Origin: Pachypanchax playfairii
Lineage: Eukaryota; Chordata; Actinopteri; Cyprinodontiformes; Aplocheilidae
DNA length: 64,000 nt
Assembly (NCBI GenBank): GCA_006937955.1
Contig: SSNP01000005.1
Span: 5,956,093-6,020,092, forward strand
Direction: 5' to 3'
Under the pieces are notes generated by a model. That model was not told where the DNA came from and made no database searches. It was given only the letters and a program-made list of their open reading frames with translations. A program made the position numbers and the translations under genes. Shown one piece after another: positions 25,736 to 38,510 of the stretch. The first letter of the stretch is position 1. Every line of letters begins with the position of its first letter.

Positions 25736-28700
25736 TTATGAAGATCATGTGACACAGATTTCCTGTGCCCAGGCTGGGGGCTTGCTGTCATAAGGCACGG
25801 GGCTTCTGGCTGTTGATGTAGATTCTTCTTCTACTTCGTCTCTCTCTCCCTGCGCACCAACCTGTCCACCAACCCATGAAGGACTCTCCAGCTCTGGCTG
25901 GGAGGAGAAGGGTTTCTCCAGAACTTTGAGGACCCGTTGGACCTGCAGCAAGTTGGTGTGACAATGAAGAAACTGAAGCTGAAGAAAAAACAAAACAGGA
26001 TGGCTAATAGTTGAGTATAGAGGGAAACCCTGACCTCAGAAAAGTCCCCATTCTCAGCAGCCTCTATTGCATTCTGGGCTATGTAGTTCCTCAGCACCAC
26101 GCGAGGGTTGGTGCTGTCCATTACCCTCCGTCTCTCCTCCTGCACGGCCTCCTCGTCACTCTGGCCCTCCAGCTCCAGAGCCAGACGTTTCCTGAGATGG
26201 TGATGATAACACAAAAACACTCAAGAGTCACCATACTGGAACAATATCCGCCACAGTCAACTATTTCCTCCCGTTTCTGTCTGTTTGACTCTGTTATCAG
26301 TCAGGTTTCCACCCACCACTATCCACCAAAAACAACAACAAAAAAACCCAAACCTTTATCGCAATTCTCTGATATCTTCCTATTTCATCTTCTGGTAATA
26401 AAAACTCACCTATAACGTGTGATCCAGGAAGTCCATTCCTCAGCCTGCTTGGTTTTCAGCTCCTCCTGGCTGGTCTCCATCAAGTCCTTCAGTTTGCTGA
26501 GTTTGTCTAACTGCCTGGCGATCATCATCCTGTCTGAGATCATCTGGAACAGAGCCGGGTTGCTCTGAGCCATAGAAAGCAGCATAGCAAGCTCACTGTC
26601 GAGGGGAAAAAAAAGAAGAGGATGTCAAAAAAAATAAAAAATAAAATAATGCAGGAAATCATGTCGACAGGAAATCCAAGAGCTGATAGATGAAGAGACA
26701 GAAGTTACAAGATACAGAAAGGGTTTAAGTATCTTCAGTGTATCTGGACTTCCTGTTAATAATCAGACACATCAGAATCAAACCTGCACTGAGCAGCAAG
26801 TACACCCAGAAAGTTTAGTAGAATAATTCCAAAAATTTTCACGAGCATCTCTTAGAAACAGAAATGTGCATCGTACTTTACAAAATAAAAGCTTTGCTGC
26901 TCTAGTTTGTTGCATTTTAAATTACAGTTTTATTCAAAGAGTGGTACTAAAACACAGACCATTAGATAGAAAGCAAATGTCTGTGTGAAGGAGAATATTT
27001 AAAGAGCCGGCAGCTCTGTAACTTTCTGAACCAAAATAATGTGGCTCGTTTTTTTTTAAAGTGAAATGACAGATATATCTCCTGTATATCAGCATGTACG
27101 GGTTCATTTTTTTAAAATTCTACACCCAAGATAATTATTTTAGATTAACATTTATATTTGTTATTATAACATTTTTGTATGTTGGTGTCTTTATAGCTTA
27201 CCGTGGATCCATAGTGGGTTTGTTGGCAGCCTTGAGATCCTCCAAAGAGGCGCACTGCTCTAGAAGGAGGTCTGCAGCTTTCCTGACAAGCTCCTCGTCT
27301 CCCTCATTTTCTCCCTCAGCCGGACAGGAAATCTGACTCAAGCTTCGGAAGGTGTTGGTGAAGTCAGCACCTGCAGGAGATAAACCCAAAATGTATCAAT
27401 CTATATTTATTGGATTACCTGCCTCTTGTGCAAGACTTTACAGGATTATAATCCCACCGGTGTTGTGCATCGTCTGCAGCAGCTGAGTGATCAGGATCTC
27501 ATCTTCAGGCTCTTCCTTTTTCAGCAAGCCTAGTTTCTTCCTCATGTTCTCCAGGTAGAAGCGGTTGAATAGATTCAGGTATTCGTCTATTACAGCCTCG
27601 GCCCGATCCGGTGGGAGCTCTGGAGCAAGAGCCTCAGCGAGCTTCACCAGGTTCCACCTGCAGATCGCCGGCTGAGCCTGGTAAGAGTACCGGCCAGAGC
27701 TGTCAGACGCATTGCAAATGAAGTCTGGATCAAACCTGAAGGATAATAAAAGGTCTTACCAACATGTAACTGAAACTAGTGATAGGATGTTAAACATGCT
27801 GCAGAAACTGAACATAAACTTTTTTTTTTCCCCAAATAACAGTCACCAGTCCTCATGAACATTAGACCCATATGTCCAACCTGTCCATGAAGCCATATGG
27901 ACCATAGTCCAGGGTGAGTCCCAAGATGCTCATGTTGTCCGTGTTCAGAACTCCGTGGCAGAATCCTACACACTGCCACTGAGCGACGAGTCGAGCTGTA
28001 CGATACACTACCTACAAACACAGACAGAGAACTGCATCCAGTTTTATCTGAAACTAACAAACATCCTCAGGCAGCTCAGATTAAATGACCTTTGACTAAG
28101 AAGATAAGTAAAATGTCAAATACCCAAATCCCCGTCACTCGAGTCTCACAGAGCAGACAGTGACTCTGTCAATGAACCACTTGCAGCAGCTTAACGAGAT
28201 GACTAATCAAAGATGTAATTCCAGAACTTAATCTACTAAACGCTGATTAAGTTCAACATTAAGTCTATATCACCCTTCAAAGTGCCAATAAAACATAATT
28301 TTACTGACTGAAATTTGCGTGTTTACAGTAAATAACAGCGGGATCTGACCTCTCTGAAAAAAGCTACAGTTCTTTCCACCCGGTCTGGGAAGTTCTGCTG
28401 GATTTCAGGGTAGAATGACTCAATGACATAATCCAACATCTGACCTCGGATCTCATCTCGTCCATAGCTGGGACCCTGACGACCTGTCAACTCATCAGCC
28501 GGCTTGAAGATCTCAAAAGATCCAAACCTGTTTGAACAGTTTAAGACAAACCAGTCTGCGAAAACATCTTAGGAGGTCTAGATGTTCATGATGGATGAAG
28601 GTGGGGCAGAGTGTGATTACCTGAGGAAGGTGGGAGCGATGCGAAGGACAACTGAGCATCTCTCATGACGAGGATGTCCACTGTAATAAACATCCCGTAG

Positions 28701-29457
28701 AACTCTGCTGTCAGAGGTGACAACAGAACCTGCTCTGGTGGTCAGAACACCCAGGAAGAACATTGCCTCACTGCACAGGAACTCTCTTATACTGGATCGC
28801 AGAACCTTTCGGCCATCAGCTTGTCTGTGCAGGAGGGACACAACACACATTATACACAAATAAGCAAGATGTTCATATAATCCCTGCCAGTGATGACAGC
28901 TGCTCATCATGTCACCTGGAGTAGGGGGTGAGTCCCGCTCCCTTCACCTGAATCTCCCATCGGCCACTCGGGTTTTCCCGGAGCAGTTCGGGATCCTGTC
29001 CGGGAGGAACCTTCACCTCTCCCAGGTAGCAGGCTGCCCCGTCACCTAGCTGCCCGGCGAAATTACCAAACTGGTGTCCGCAGTAGCAGTGAGCCGCAGG
29101 TTCGGATCCAGGCATAATCTTTGATCCGCTGAGATACTCCGGGCCAAGAGGATCGTTCAAGACCTCATCCCCGTCGAGTCCCAGCAGCGTCAGAGCTCCA
29201 TGCGACACAGCCACGAACCGAGGGTTGCTCAGCGGCTCGGGCTTCACCCGGGAGAAACAAGCTCCTCTCACCTGCCGCACCCCCGGCTCCTCGGAGGGGT
29301 CCAGGGGGAGTTTCTGTAGGACGACGTTGTGAAACTGAAGCCGCTCCAGTGGAGAACGACTCATCGCTACACCCATATCGTCCATTCCGACAGAACCGAA
29401 AAGTCTGGACACGGTCACGCGCGGGATAAAGACTCGTGACGCTCCTAAATAAGCCAT
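25736..29457 (-). CDS. selenoo: Selenoprotein O (SELENOO), mitochondrial pseudokinase-fold AMPylase
   Basis: SelO has a protein-kinase fold with ATP bound in flipped orientation and transfers AMP to proteins (AMPylation); it is mitochondrial in animals. Nine exons join in frame: 28916-29457, 28621-28824, 28350-28527, 27881-28011, 27458-27735, 27202-27370, 26410-26595, 26035-26191 and 25736-25942. They give 683 residues including Sec, close to the human 669. Key stretches are YCGHQFGNFAGQLGDGA (nucleotide-binding region), VKGAGLTPYSR (K172), and NTDNMSILGLTLDYGPYGF. In the last, D333, N334 and D343 have the same 10-residue spacing as the metal-binding and catalytic D252/N253/D262 of bacterial SelO. 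The protein ends EICVT-Sec-SS-stop, as in human CVTUSS, so a standard ORF caller stops three codons early. The N-terminal segment (FIPRVTVSRLFGSVG) looks like a mitochondrial presequence. Confidence 0.94.
25745..25747 (-). other. In-frame UGA selenocysteine codon of selenoo
   Basis: TGA lies at residue 681, followed by two serine codons and a TAA stop (25736-25738). The CxxU arrangement (Cys-Val-Thr-Sec) is the conserved redox-like end of vertebrate SELENOO. The SECIS-like hairpin downstream supports decoding as Sec. Confidence 0.9.
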
Positions 29458-31583
29458 CCAAACTGGGCCATCGATCAGTCGGTGTTCACCTGTGCTGCCA
29501 ACATGGATTTAATCTCTAATCATGCTTTCATAATCGTACAAACGACAGCGGATGTTTGGTAAACACACGACTGTGTTACAAACTAAACTGTCCGACTTGA
29601 CACAAATTGTAAAGGCGGAACAATATAAATAAAATGGGGAAACATGTTATATTAGACTATACATAGACTTTTTAAAACAAATAACCCATTCACTCGGAGT
29701 CTGTCCATTTAACCATCAAGGTAATAAAAACTTATTACCTAGGACTAAATAAAAGCCTCACTGTTGGACATTTTAGGGACATCACAGTCCAAAGTTATGG
29801 AGAAGCAAAAATAACATTAATCTCACTATATTAAACAATAACAAAGGTCCAAATCTTTCATCTAAACCATATCTTACCCTTCACAGAATCTTTTGAGCAT
29901 TAATTAGTATTTATTTCTCAACTGGAAGACAAATGATCAGACTTGGCTCAACATATGGACAGCTGGTACATGATTTAAATGTTTTTTAGTAATGAACAAT
30001 ATTTACTGTATCAAAAATGGACCCAGTTACAAATTTAATTAAGTACCTCATTTCATATTACCCATTGATACATCAGCAGCAGATAATAAAAGTACTGTAC
30101 ATAAATGATTTAAAATTAAAATTATAGATTACTTGGAAATTCACAGCAAAGCCTGAAACCATGCGATTATCTTCTTCCGATATGTTACTGTATGTGAAAT
30201 CATCCCTATAACGTGCTGTTGTTCCAGATCTCATCACTTTTTTCCCCACATGCAGTAACAAGCTCCATTATAAACACAGGTGTGATGATGAGATTCAGCA
30301 GCGTAGGCAACCAGAAGGTCAAAGGCAGCAGTGACATTAAAGTAAGGCTGAATGTCTCATTTCCACCCAAATTTTCTCTTTAGAGGCCAAATATTTGATA
30401 TAAATAATGAATGATGGTCAAATTCAATCCCAAATTTAAAGGGCACAAGGCAATATTCATTCTCACCTGAATCTTTAAATCACTAACACACAATATGACA
30501 GCTGGAGCTCCAACTGTCGCATGGCTCATGTATTATAGTTTTTAAGAATGGCTTTCTATAAAGCATGTTTGTGTTAAGAATAGTTACTCAAGGCGGAGCC
30601 CGTTAAAGCCTGTATGTGAAGGTGCCTCGTACGCAAGTACAATCAGGATTTCAGACTGATGTTGTTGCCATGCATCAGATCTTTGCAAAATGCATGACTA
30701 GCCATAAAACAGTGTTTGATAACATTTCAGAGTTATCACAAACTGGACATCTATTTAAAGGGCCAAAGTCTTAGAAAACATCACACCTTAATATCCTGAC
30801 AGGATGTTAGAAAACTGCACTGATCCTTTGTGTGTTAGATAAATATGACAAACAGTAGCCCTTACAGATGAAACTTGAGGCACTTAACTTTAGAGTTAAC
30901 AGGATGGAGCGGTCACTAAAGTTCCTTTTACTAATCCTGAACATGTATGTCAAAGAACCAGATCAGTGATATATGAAGAATCAAGCTCATGATGGTGAAC
31001 GTTCCATTTCAGATATTTTTTCCACAAGATGGGTCAGTCTGTGTGCAGCTGTTTGTCATTCAATATCCATCTATTTGACTAACATTGTATATATATAGGT
31101 ATATTATATATTACTTTCCTCTCACTCGTTTGTATGGAACACCGGGTGCTTGTGAGGACCAAACATCTAGACTGATGACTTTAAAAACTGCTTCCTCTAA
31201 GAAAACAGCTCCATCGTCTCAGAGCAGGTAACTAAACATAAATCCAGTGAGGCTTCCTACAGTAAAAACAAGCATAAGGGAAATTTAAGGACGATCGGGG
31301 AAACAGAAATTTACTAAAAAGGCGTATTCTTCAATCCAGAATTAGAACAAAAGATTTAGAGTACTGTAATGGTTTCTTTGGCAGTACAGCCCCTCTGTGT
31401 ACACAGGGACATCAATGAGGTGAGGGGCTCTTGACCCCGATAAGGTCCATTTTAGCTCAACATGTGGGCTGGTAAACCCGTTCCTCCAGCCTCACCTCCT
31501 GTTTTTAAGGCCACTGGTGATCAATGCATTGTTTTAATTGATTAAAGATCATGTCAGAGATGGCTGAGACACAACCAGTCAGG
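29458..31583. other. selenoo promoter side and trabd 3' UTR/intergenic interval
   Basis: The first about 100 bases left of 29560 form the selenoo 5' UTR and promoter, where its first exon and surroundings are CpG-rich. The remainder is AT-rich and holds the trabd 3' UTR. An ATTAAA variant signal lies at 31533-31538 on the minus strand, about 46 bases after the trabd stop, and AATAAA at 29910-29915. No exon was recognised. A short TA-rich tract lies near 31090-31110. Confidence 0.5.
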
Positions 31584-34500
31584 TCATGAAGGATGAGGAC
31601 GCAGTGTCTCCAGTAATGTTTGGACTGCAGGTAGAGACAGCAGGGCTCTACCTAAACCTCCTCCAGCTCGATAGCAGGCATATCCCAGCATTCCAACCAA
31701 GACACCTTTTAAGGCCGTTCGCAAGATCCAGCTGAAGCGTGAGGGAGGAGCAACACTGGAATAAAACAGACGGAAGCAGTGATGTCACTTTTTAAATTAA
31801 TATCTACTGTTCATAGCGTCAAAGCAACATAACAACTATACCTCATGATTTCATGAATGTTGAGCTCGTTCTCCCAGTTTCGTTCAATGCCGGGGACGTG
31901 ACCCATCCCTACAACTCCCACCACCACAGCAGGAACTTCTACAGAGAAATAATCAAATATTCTGGTAAATATTCACTCTGAAAGCATAAAGTCTCCACAT
32001 GCATATCATGAATGAAAACAATCATGTAGGATTCAAAAACAAAACCAAAAATCTGAACTCTGCAGATTTTAGTGTAACTTTTTAACCTGGTGACCCACTG
32101 TGGTATAATTAAAATATCAGGTTAGTTTATGAGTAATAAAAAAAACAATTCAAAGTGATAAAATTTTCTACTATGTAAGAATAATTAAGAGAAAAGTATC
32201 ATATTAAACATGACAAAGCATTTACTGCATTCAAACCAGATGGTCGTCACCATTAAGTAGCTATGAAACACATTTAATGAGAAATGGTGGACTATGCTGC
32301 TAAATGTATATCGTGTTCTGTTTTGTAAGTCAGTGAACTAGAACCATATTTGTGTGTGATACTCTTTTGTTTAGGAGACTGAACTGAAAAGATTCTATTT
32401 AAATCTTAATGATTGCTGTGTGATGTAATACTCACTCTGGGCGTTAGGAGGAGCCTCTACACAGCGTGTAGCCTGACGGAGTGTGTGTGTGAGGTAGATG
32501 TCCCTTTCAGCCACGATGGTTTGATGAAGAGCAGGAAACTCACCAATCATCTCTGACATGGTCTGCTCAAGCAAGTCCTTCTGCTTGCACTTCTCGACAT
32601 CCTCTTTACTGAAAAATGACACAGTTAACAAGATTCAGCTGGAGAAAACATACAGAATATCTTAGTCACTGAAAGACTGAAAGTCATAACAAAAACTCAG
32701 ATATGTGTTATCATTTTTTACACGTTACATTTTGAATCCAAACTTTTGAAATTAATTAGTATTAACTGTTTCTATTTATCAGTGCAAAGCTGTGATTTTG
32801 TTGTTGTTAGAGTAATTTACCAACGAAAACTGAGATTGCAGATTTCAAAGAGATACAACAGACACATGCATGTCCTTTAAACTTAATTGTAAATAGAACA
32901 GATTCATTAAACTTTTTTTCACTTGGAATCAGAACTGTTATGACTTTACTTTTAACCACCATTTTCACGCTGACATTCTTATCAACAAAAGCATGAATTT
33001 GGAATATTTGTGTCTTTTAGTACGTCGAGTACTGATGTAAAACAACTTTCCATAATCAACTTAAATATATATTTTTATTTCTTCAGTTGCAGTTACACAG
33101 AATGACATTGTTTTTAGAAAGTGATACCTGATTGGGTCTGACAAAAAGCAAAGACCCCATGCGAGCCGGGCCTTCTGCCACAAACTGAGCGCAGCTATCG
33201 CCCTCTTGAAAGTCACAGGGATCGGCCTGTCCCCAAGATGAAATTTACAAAACGGCACTTGTCCGGCCTGGAAACACAAAGTTTAACAGTTTTGTAAGAA
33301 GGGGATAAAAGAAGCGGAACAATAAGATTAGCCCAGTGTTTTTGTTTTTTTCTTTTCTTTTGCAGCTCTTTGGAGACAACAGACTCAACTGACTGTCATA
33401 CAAGAAGGTTCAAGATAATGCAGCTATGAGATAAATGTTTGGTGTCTTAACAAGGAGATAATTTTAAGCTGGGAGTGCTGAGTGACTTACTTCTTTAAAG
33501 GCCTCTCTAAACTCTCCTCCAGGTGCCATTCCCAGCTGCTCGGTGATGTGAGCTGAAACTTTGAGCAGGAGAATCTGCATCAGGCCAGACATCAGCCCAT
33601 TCTGACAAACAGAGAGAATAAACAGGGTCGGGTCTTTGAAAGTTAATTTTTATACAGTCCTAAAATGCACAAGGTGTCAGATTACAGTACTAAAATAACA
33701 CCGCTGCATCTTGTTTACATTACATTTCACCACCTTCGATCACCATGACATTTAACAAGTCTCTGTGTTTTTATCACCCCATCATGTCCATCAGTCTGAG
33801 AGGCTGACCTGTTTAATGGCTTGCTGAACCTTCTCCAGGTTGATGTCTTTTGCTTCCCTCAGCAACGTATTCTCGTCCATCCTCAGCATTGACACCCTGT
33901 ACTGGCACAGCTCCACCACCACCACGTCTGGCTGCACAGCGCGGATCGTCTATGTGAGGGAAATGAGGCAGAGGGTAGAGATGTGAGAAACCGACACAGA
34001 ATAACAACACAGTCAGAGAAAGACACAAATAAGGCAAAGAAAATGTATAATGAGAAAAGAAGACAGCGTAATGCCTAAGTAGGCACACCAACCTAATTAT
34101 CATTTATACAAACAGAAAAAGCCCTAATCACATAAGCTGTCGATTACACACATTATTTTACAGACAATTTACAGTCTGTCACATTTTTAAAAAGTGTAAG
34201 TAGCTTAACACTCTGGAGAAATCCAGTCTTGTTTCTTATTTGCTCCCTTAGTGGCTCACCATGGACACGTCGTTTTTGCTACTGTCACTGAAATGAGCAG
34301 TACCCACTAGATACAGGATACTACCATCTGGGGCAGTAAGACGGGTGACCGTCTCCGGGAGCTCAGGAGACGCCTGGCGGCGCTTCGCTCGCAACTGCCA
34401 CAGTAACTCCAATGTATCACCATCCGCTGAAAAAGATGACAGGATCAGTTAGAGAAAAGAAAGAAAGTTACAAGAGAAAAACTGACATGTTTTTTCCACA

Positions 34501-36172
34501 TGATATACTCAACAATATATTTACTTCAATTTGGACATTTTTTTTCCTAATGTTTCAGTTTAAGGTGGGATATGGAATATTTTAATAAAAAGCAATATTT
34601 AAAAAATAAAAAAATGCCTCCACGGGTGTTTAGAGGGTTGTAGAATGAAAATACACTATTTCCTTTAAAAATTATTTTTGAAGTAAAATATTATAAGATA
34701 TTAATTTTGATGAGCAAGACGTTGGCATTTTGTTTACATCTACCAGCCAATAGCTGGCAGAGCAGCAGGCACCATTTTGGGTTGCCTAATACCGTAAATA
34801 GTCCGGCACAGCAAGGCTGGTACTGTGGAGTCTGCAAATCAAGCAGCTGGAAGCCCTGGGAATATGTGGTGATTATATACCTTATTTGCTTGCCACAGGG
34901 GGTTTCCCATGTGACGAGCAAGTTCTGTGCGGAAACGTTTTTATTAGCAGCTAGCTAACCATAGCTGCAGCATGTCGCTGAAGTGGGGCATCTCAGGGCT
35001 CTGCATTTGACTTGAAGACAAACCACGGAGGATTTTTTTTTTTTTTTGCTGGTTGTATAAGTGAGGCGTGCAGGATGGTGTGTGAGATGGACAGAAGATC
35101 TTAGCAGGGTACTGCAGGAAGTTTTGGTTTGCTCGAGAAGAGCCGCAGGACAACTATGAGCTCTTTGCCACAGACTGAATCGATGACTGAGCTACAAACA
35201 GGTAGGAGCTGCTTTTATCAGAATCAGTGTCTAATCAGCAGGGCTGGAGAGCATGATTAGTAAACTGAACTCATGATATTTTATTGTCCTGCTCGGATCG
35301 GGGATCAGAGTGGGTTTGGTGAGGAATATTGGTCAACCTCAGCATCGGCGTGTGCACAGGGGGGTTAACAAGCCTGGCACCCAGATGGCTGAAGGCCACC
35401 TTTGACAATTTAGAATCTCTATATCAATATCAGTAAAATTTCAAGCAACCAAAATTGAAGAGCTGGATAAGTTAAACAACACAAAATATGAGCTGTAAGA
35501 TAAAACAGGTTGCAGAACAATAATTAATTACTATCTCAATTATTTTACTTTTTACACTCTTGGATACCAACTTAGTTTGAAAAATTCAAGCTTGAGCAAT
35601 TATAGAATTCTTAAAAAAAACTTTATTTTTATTAGCAATTATTTATTTTCAGTTTGTTTGTGGTCACCAAAAGGCCCAATCATAAGAACTTCTCATTTTC
35701 ACAAGCATGTATGAAGGAAAAGCACTTACAAAACTCAAGTTAACACTTAATGTGTAGAGTGTTTGGTGGAACATTACACAGCATGTCGTCACAGCTTTTG
35801 CAGATGCAATCGCAAACACTTTTTGCAACATGATACAGTATCTGTAGAAGGACTATAACGTACCAAGTCCAGGAGGTATACAAGGATGTTCCTCTTCTGA
35901 ATGATCCCCCGATGGGCTGACTGACTCATCCTGAGATAGCAAAATAGCAGACTATATCAAACACTTAAGGCATGTTTGGCTCCGTTTTGAGATTAATCCT
36001 GTTCAAGTCTTGCCAGAGAAAGATTTGGTAACAGCTGATAATGTGTGATTGAGTAAGAACAGGTCAACACCTGTATTAATGTTTTTCCAACAAATTGAGA
36101 AATACTTTTTCCCAGTCTCTCCCCACAAAAACACTTCTTTCCTCTCACCTCTGAATTGTTGTCTTGGTCCAT
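31584..36172 (-). CDS. trabd: TraB domain-containing protein (TRABD)
   Basis: TRABD belongs to the TraB/PrgY/Tiki family, a metallopeptidase-like fold; its substrate in animals is not settled. Coding exons: 36149-36172, 35864-35930, 34260-34426, 33809-33949, 33491-33601, 33128-33267, 32436-32608, 31842-31938 and 31584-31755. They join in frame to 363 residues (human about 376). An acidic low-complexity N-terminus (1-35) is followed by the TraB signature GTAHFSDSSKNDV (from G72, with H75), the DVVVVELCQYR strand, an FKRAIAALSLWQK helix, the second signature VGMGHVPGIERNW (H288), and a C-terminal hydrophobic helix with GxxxG spacing (about 308-340) that looks like a tail anchor. The acceptor of the ATG exon is at 36193, so the 5' UTR is split; its first exon ends at a donor at 36706. 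Confidence 0.92.
34427..35863. other. trabd intron with a GC-richer, repeat-like island
   Basis: Within this intron, 34720-35210 differs from its flanks: it is less AT-rich, has several short open frames on both strands and a GT donor-like site after 35201 (ACAG then GTAGGAGC on the plus strand). It may be a dispersed repeat or the first exon of a nested plus-strand transcript. I do not recognise the family. Confidence 0.3.
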
Positions 36173-36706
36173 GTTTGAAGAACTGATAATAACTGTGTGC
36201 GACAGAGAGACGATTGGTTCAAACACTGAACAGTGAGGCGTTCACTTACAGTCAGACATTAAGTGACTGCTGACGTTGCTTTCTGTGTAACTCTACGGTC
36301 TATCGGTAGCAACTACAGACTTAGTTAACCTGAACGATTAGTTGAAACGCAATTAATTATCACTAACTTATTCCAATAAAACTACAAAATGTTATAATTT
36401 CCGACGATGTCATCGCGTTACTCGTGACGGTCTGAAAGCTGCCAAATAAAGAAGTTAACCGGTGGAAGAAAAGTCTTAAAACTAGTTAAACCTTACTACT
36501 AGTTGTGGTAGAAGTAAACACATACTAAGGATTCCACGGTTTATGCGGCTAACCCAGGCTAATATTAGCTAGCTACTCCGACCAAAAAATAGTAAAAGTA
36601 TAGATATTGAAGTTAAATAAATTCAAAATAAATCTGGTTATTCTGTAACAAAATAGATTACACATCCAAAAAGATAGTTGTCCAAAGATAAGAATGTTTT
36701 ACTTAC

Positions 36707-36790
36707 AAAGCCAGCCCGTCTGTTGAACTGATCTTCGCTAGTGCAGCAAAGCAGCACTCGGTTAAAACTGACAGCCGCGGTGCATTCTGG
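36707..36790 (-). other. trabd 5' non-coding exon
   Basis: A strong donor (GGCTTT then GTAAGTAAAA on the minus strand) at 36706 lies upstream of the acceptor at 36193 that opens the ATG exon. This marks a non-coding first exon. Its 5' limit is set only by the promoter motif at 36776-36800, so the right end is approximate. Confidence 0.5.
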
Positions 36791-36800
36791 TCCATGTAGT
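36776..36800 (-). promoter_or_regulatory. ZNF143/Staf (SBS)-like promoter element of trabd
   Basis: Read on the minus strand the 25 bases start ACTACA, continue with a short variable stretch, then CCAGAATGCACCGCG. The vertebrate ZNF143 (Staf) SBS consensus has ACTACA, a variable stretch with CCC, then AGAATGCACYGCR. Nearly all fixed positions agree, with a substitution in the CCC. The position at the presumed start site of trabd, in a CpG-containing patch, is where such elements normally act. Confidence 0.6.
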
Positions 36801-38510
36801 CATTTACCATCAGGACACCCGCATTTGGTTTTATAAAGAAAATGTCTTTAATTTATTTATACTATAACATTTCACATATGAGAAGTTTATCTCTGCAACA
36901 GTCTTAACTTTAAAATCAACACAGAAAATTCATTTTAGGCAGAGTTGTGTTACAACGTGCTCTTACACTCACTAGTGCTACTAGTCTTAAAGTGCTTGAG
37001 GATGCATTTAGTGTGCTTGAGTAGTATAACTAGGGGACTTTGAGGCAGCCTTAGAAGTGGAATTATCAGCAGAACTAAGGATGTAAAAGGACTGGGTTTG
37101 TTTACAATGGTGTGTGTGATTAATGCCCTAGAAAATAAGATGAGTTTAGGAACATCTATTCTTTATGTAGGGGCCTAAATTGCAGTGTTATTTTTTTACA
37201 ATAGATGTCAAGCTAATGGATCAGTAATACATATATTTACTTCCTGACACATCATCCTGACAAAAAGGAAGTGTTCTTACTTCCTTCATCAATGTTCCCC
37301 TAATCATGTATGTTGAAATGCAAATCAAGACATTGTGACAGGCATCCGTCCCCTTTTTCACTAACTTGTTCTGTGTGAAAAGGTTTATAATATTTACTGT
37401 ATAGATGCTTTTCTTACTATTCTAACTACTTAGTTTTTGTGATTCAGACTGAAATGTTGATTGTGTCAGAACAGCAGATAATCAAAAAATGTAGTCATCT
37501 TGAATAAGGAACAATTCATCATCTACTCATTGTTTTTTTTTTCTACTTCATATTGCGTCTCTCTGACAATAAGCCACCAGAATACCAGAAAGTTATCCAA
37601 CAATGAGTCCACTTTCAGTCATCATAATGACATTTCCAACAACACACATCATCCCTGCTTTCCCCCTTGATTATTCCCTTTTAATCGGGATATGAGTCAT
37701 TCTCTAAACCACGTTGCATCTTTGTTGTTTCATAATCATAGTATGTGCCATATATGATACATAAATATGTGCACATATAGTCAAGTATCCATAGCAAAGG
37801 TAAAATGATAATGATAAGCCATAAAACATTGTATATTTTAAACACCCCACATTTACAGCATCTACAGATGTATAGCATTTTGTGGAGAAAGATGTTCTAA
37901 GCGCATACATTATTGCCACAAATATATTGTGATCTTTTGCATATTAACTGTGCAGATCTCAACTGTATTGCATGAGCTACCTTTCTACTTGGCTATAGAG
38001 GGATAAAGGGAAAAAGCGTAATCATGTGTTTAGAATACATTTTGTCTGAATTCGTAATGCAGTCCTCCTTGTAAATACTCATTTATAAGGTGTCTGCCAC
38101 TTTCTTTTTTTTTTTGGAAAGCTCATTCATTTCTCTTTCTCCTGCCGTTTCTGTATAGCTGTTGACCCTGCACTGTAGCACCCTGTTGAATAAAATCACT
38201 GCTGGTTTCAATGGTGCGTGATCAGCTAAACACAAGCTAAACACAGCCATCCTGAGACATGAATGAGACATCATTTCCTACAGAAAAACATTGGTCATCA
38301 CAAGCAAATACACTTTGTATGTTTTCAGCTCTGAAAGTTCACAGTCACACATTTTTATCCCTTTTTCTTGCTGGCAGTCAGCCCAGTCATCAATAAACCA
38401 AGAGTGTTTAAATATGTGGGAAAGAAGGACTCAAAGAGTTGTTTGTGTGAGTTAATTGACTTTGTAGTGATGATTGTAGAATTCAAGATTGTGAGAGAAA
38501 AATGGAGTCT
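36801..38510 (-). other. panx2 3' UTR and short panx2-trabd spacer
   Basis: The first AATAAA found on the minus strand after the panx2 stop is at 36852-36857, about 1.65 kb downstream and only about 50 bases before the trabd promoter element. If used, panx2 has a long AU-rich 3' UTR that nearly abuts trabd. No coding exon was recognised in this stretch. Confidence 0.45.
36852..36857 (-). terminator. Candidate poly(A) signal of panx2
   Basis: AATAAA on the minus strand in an AT-rich context. I found no earlier canonical signal between it and the panx2 stop at 38511, though variant signals could be used. Confidence 0.4.

Noticed and set aside
24601..29457. Search for HDAC10, TUBGCP6 or MAPK11 exons expected from human synteny
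   Set aside because: No catalytic-domain or tubulin-complex exon was found between selenoo and mapk12 on either strand.
28912..29461. Overlapping second frame across the first selenoo exon
   Set aside because: It is a shadow frame kept open by GC-rich codons; only the MAYLGASR frame matches SELENOO and splices onward.
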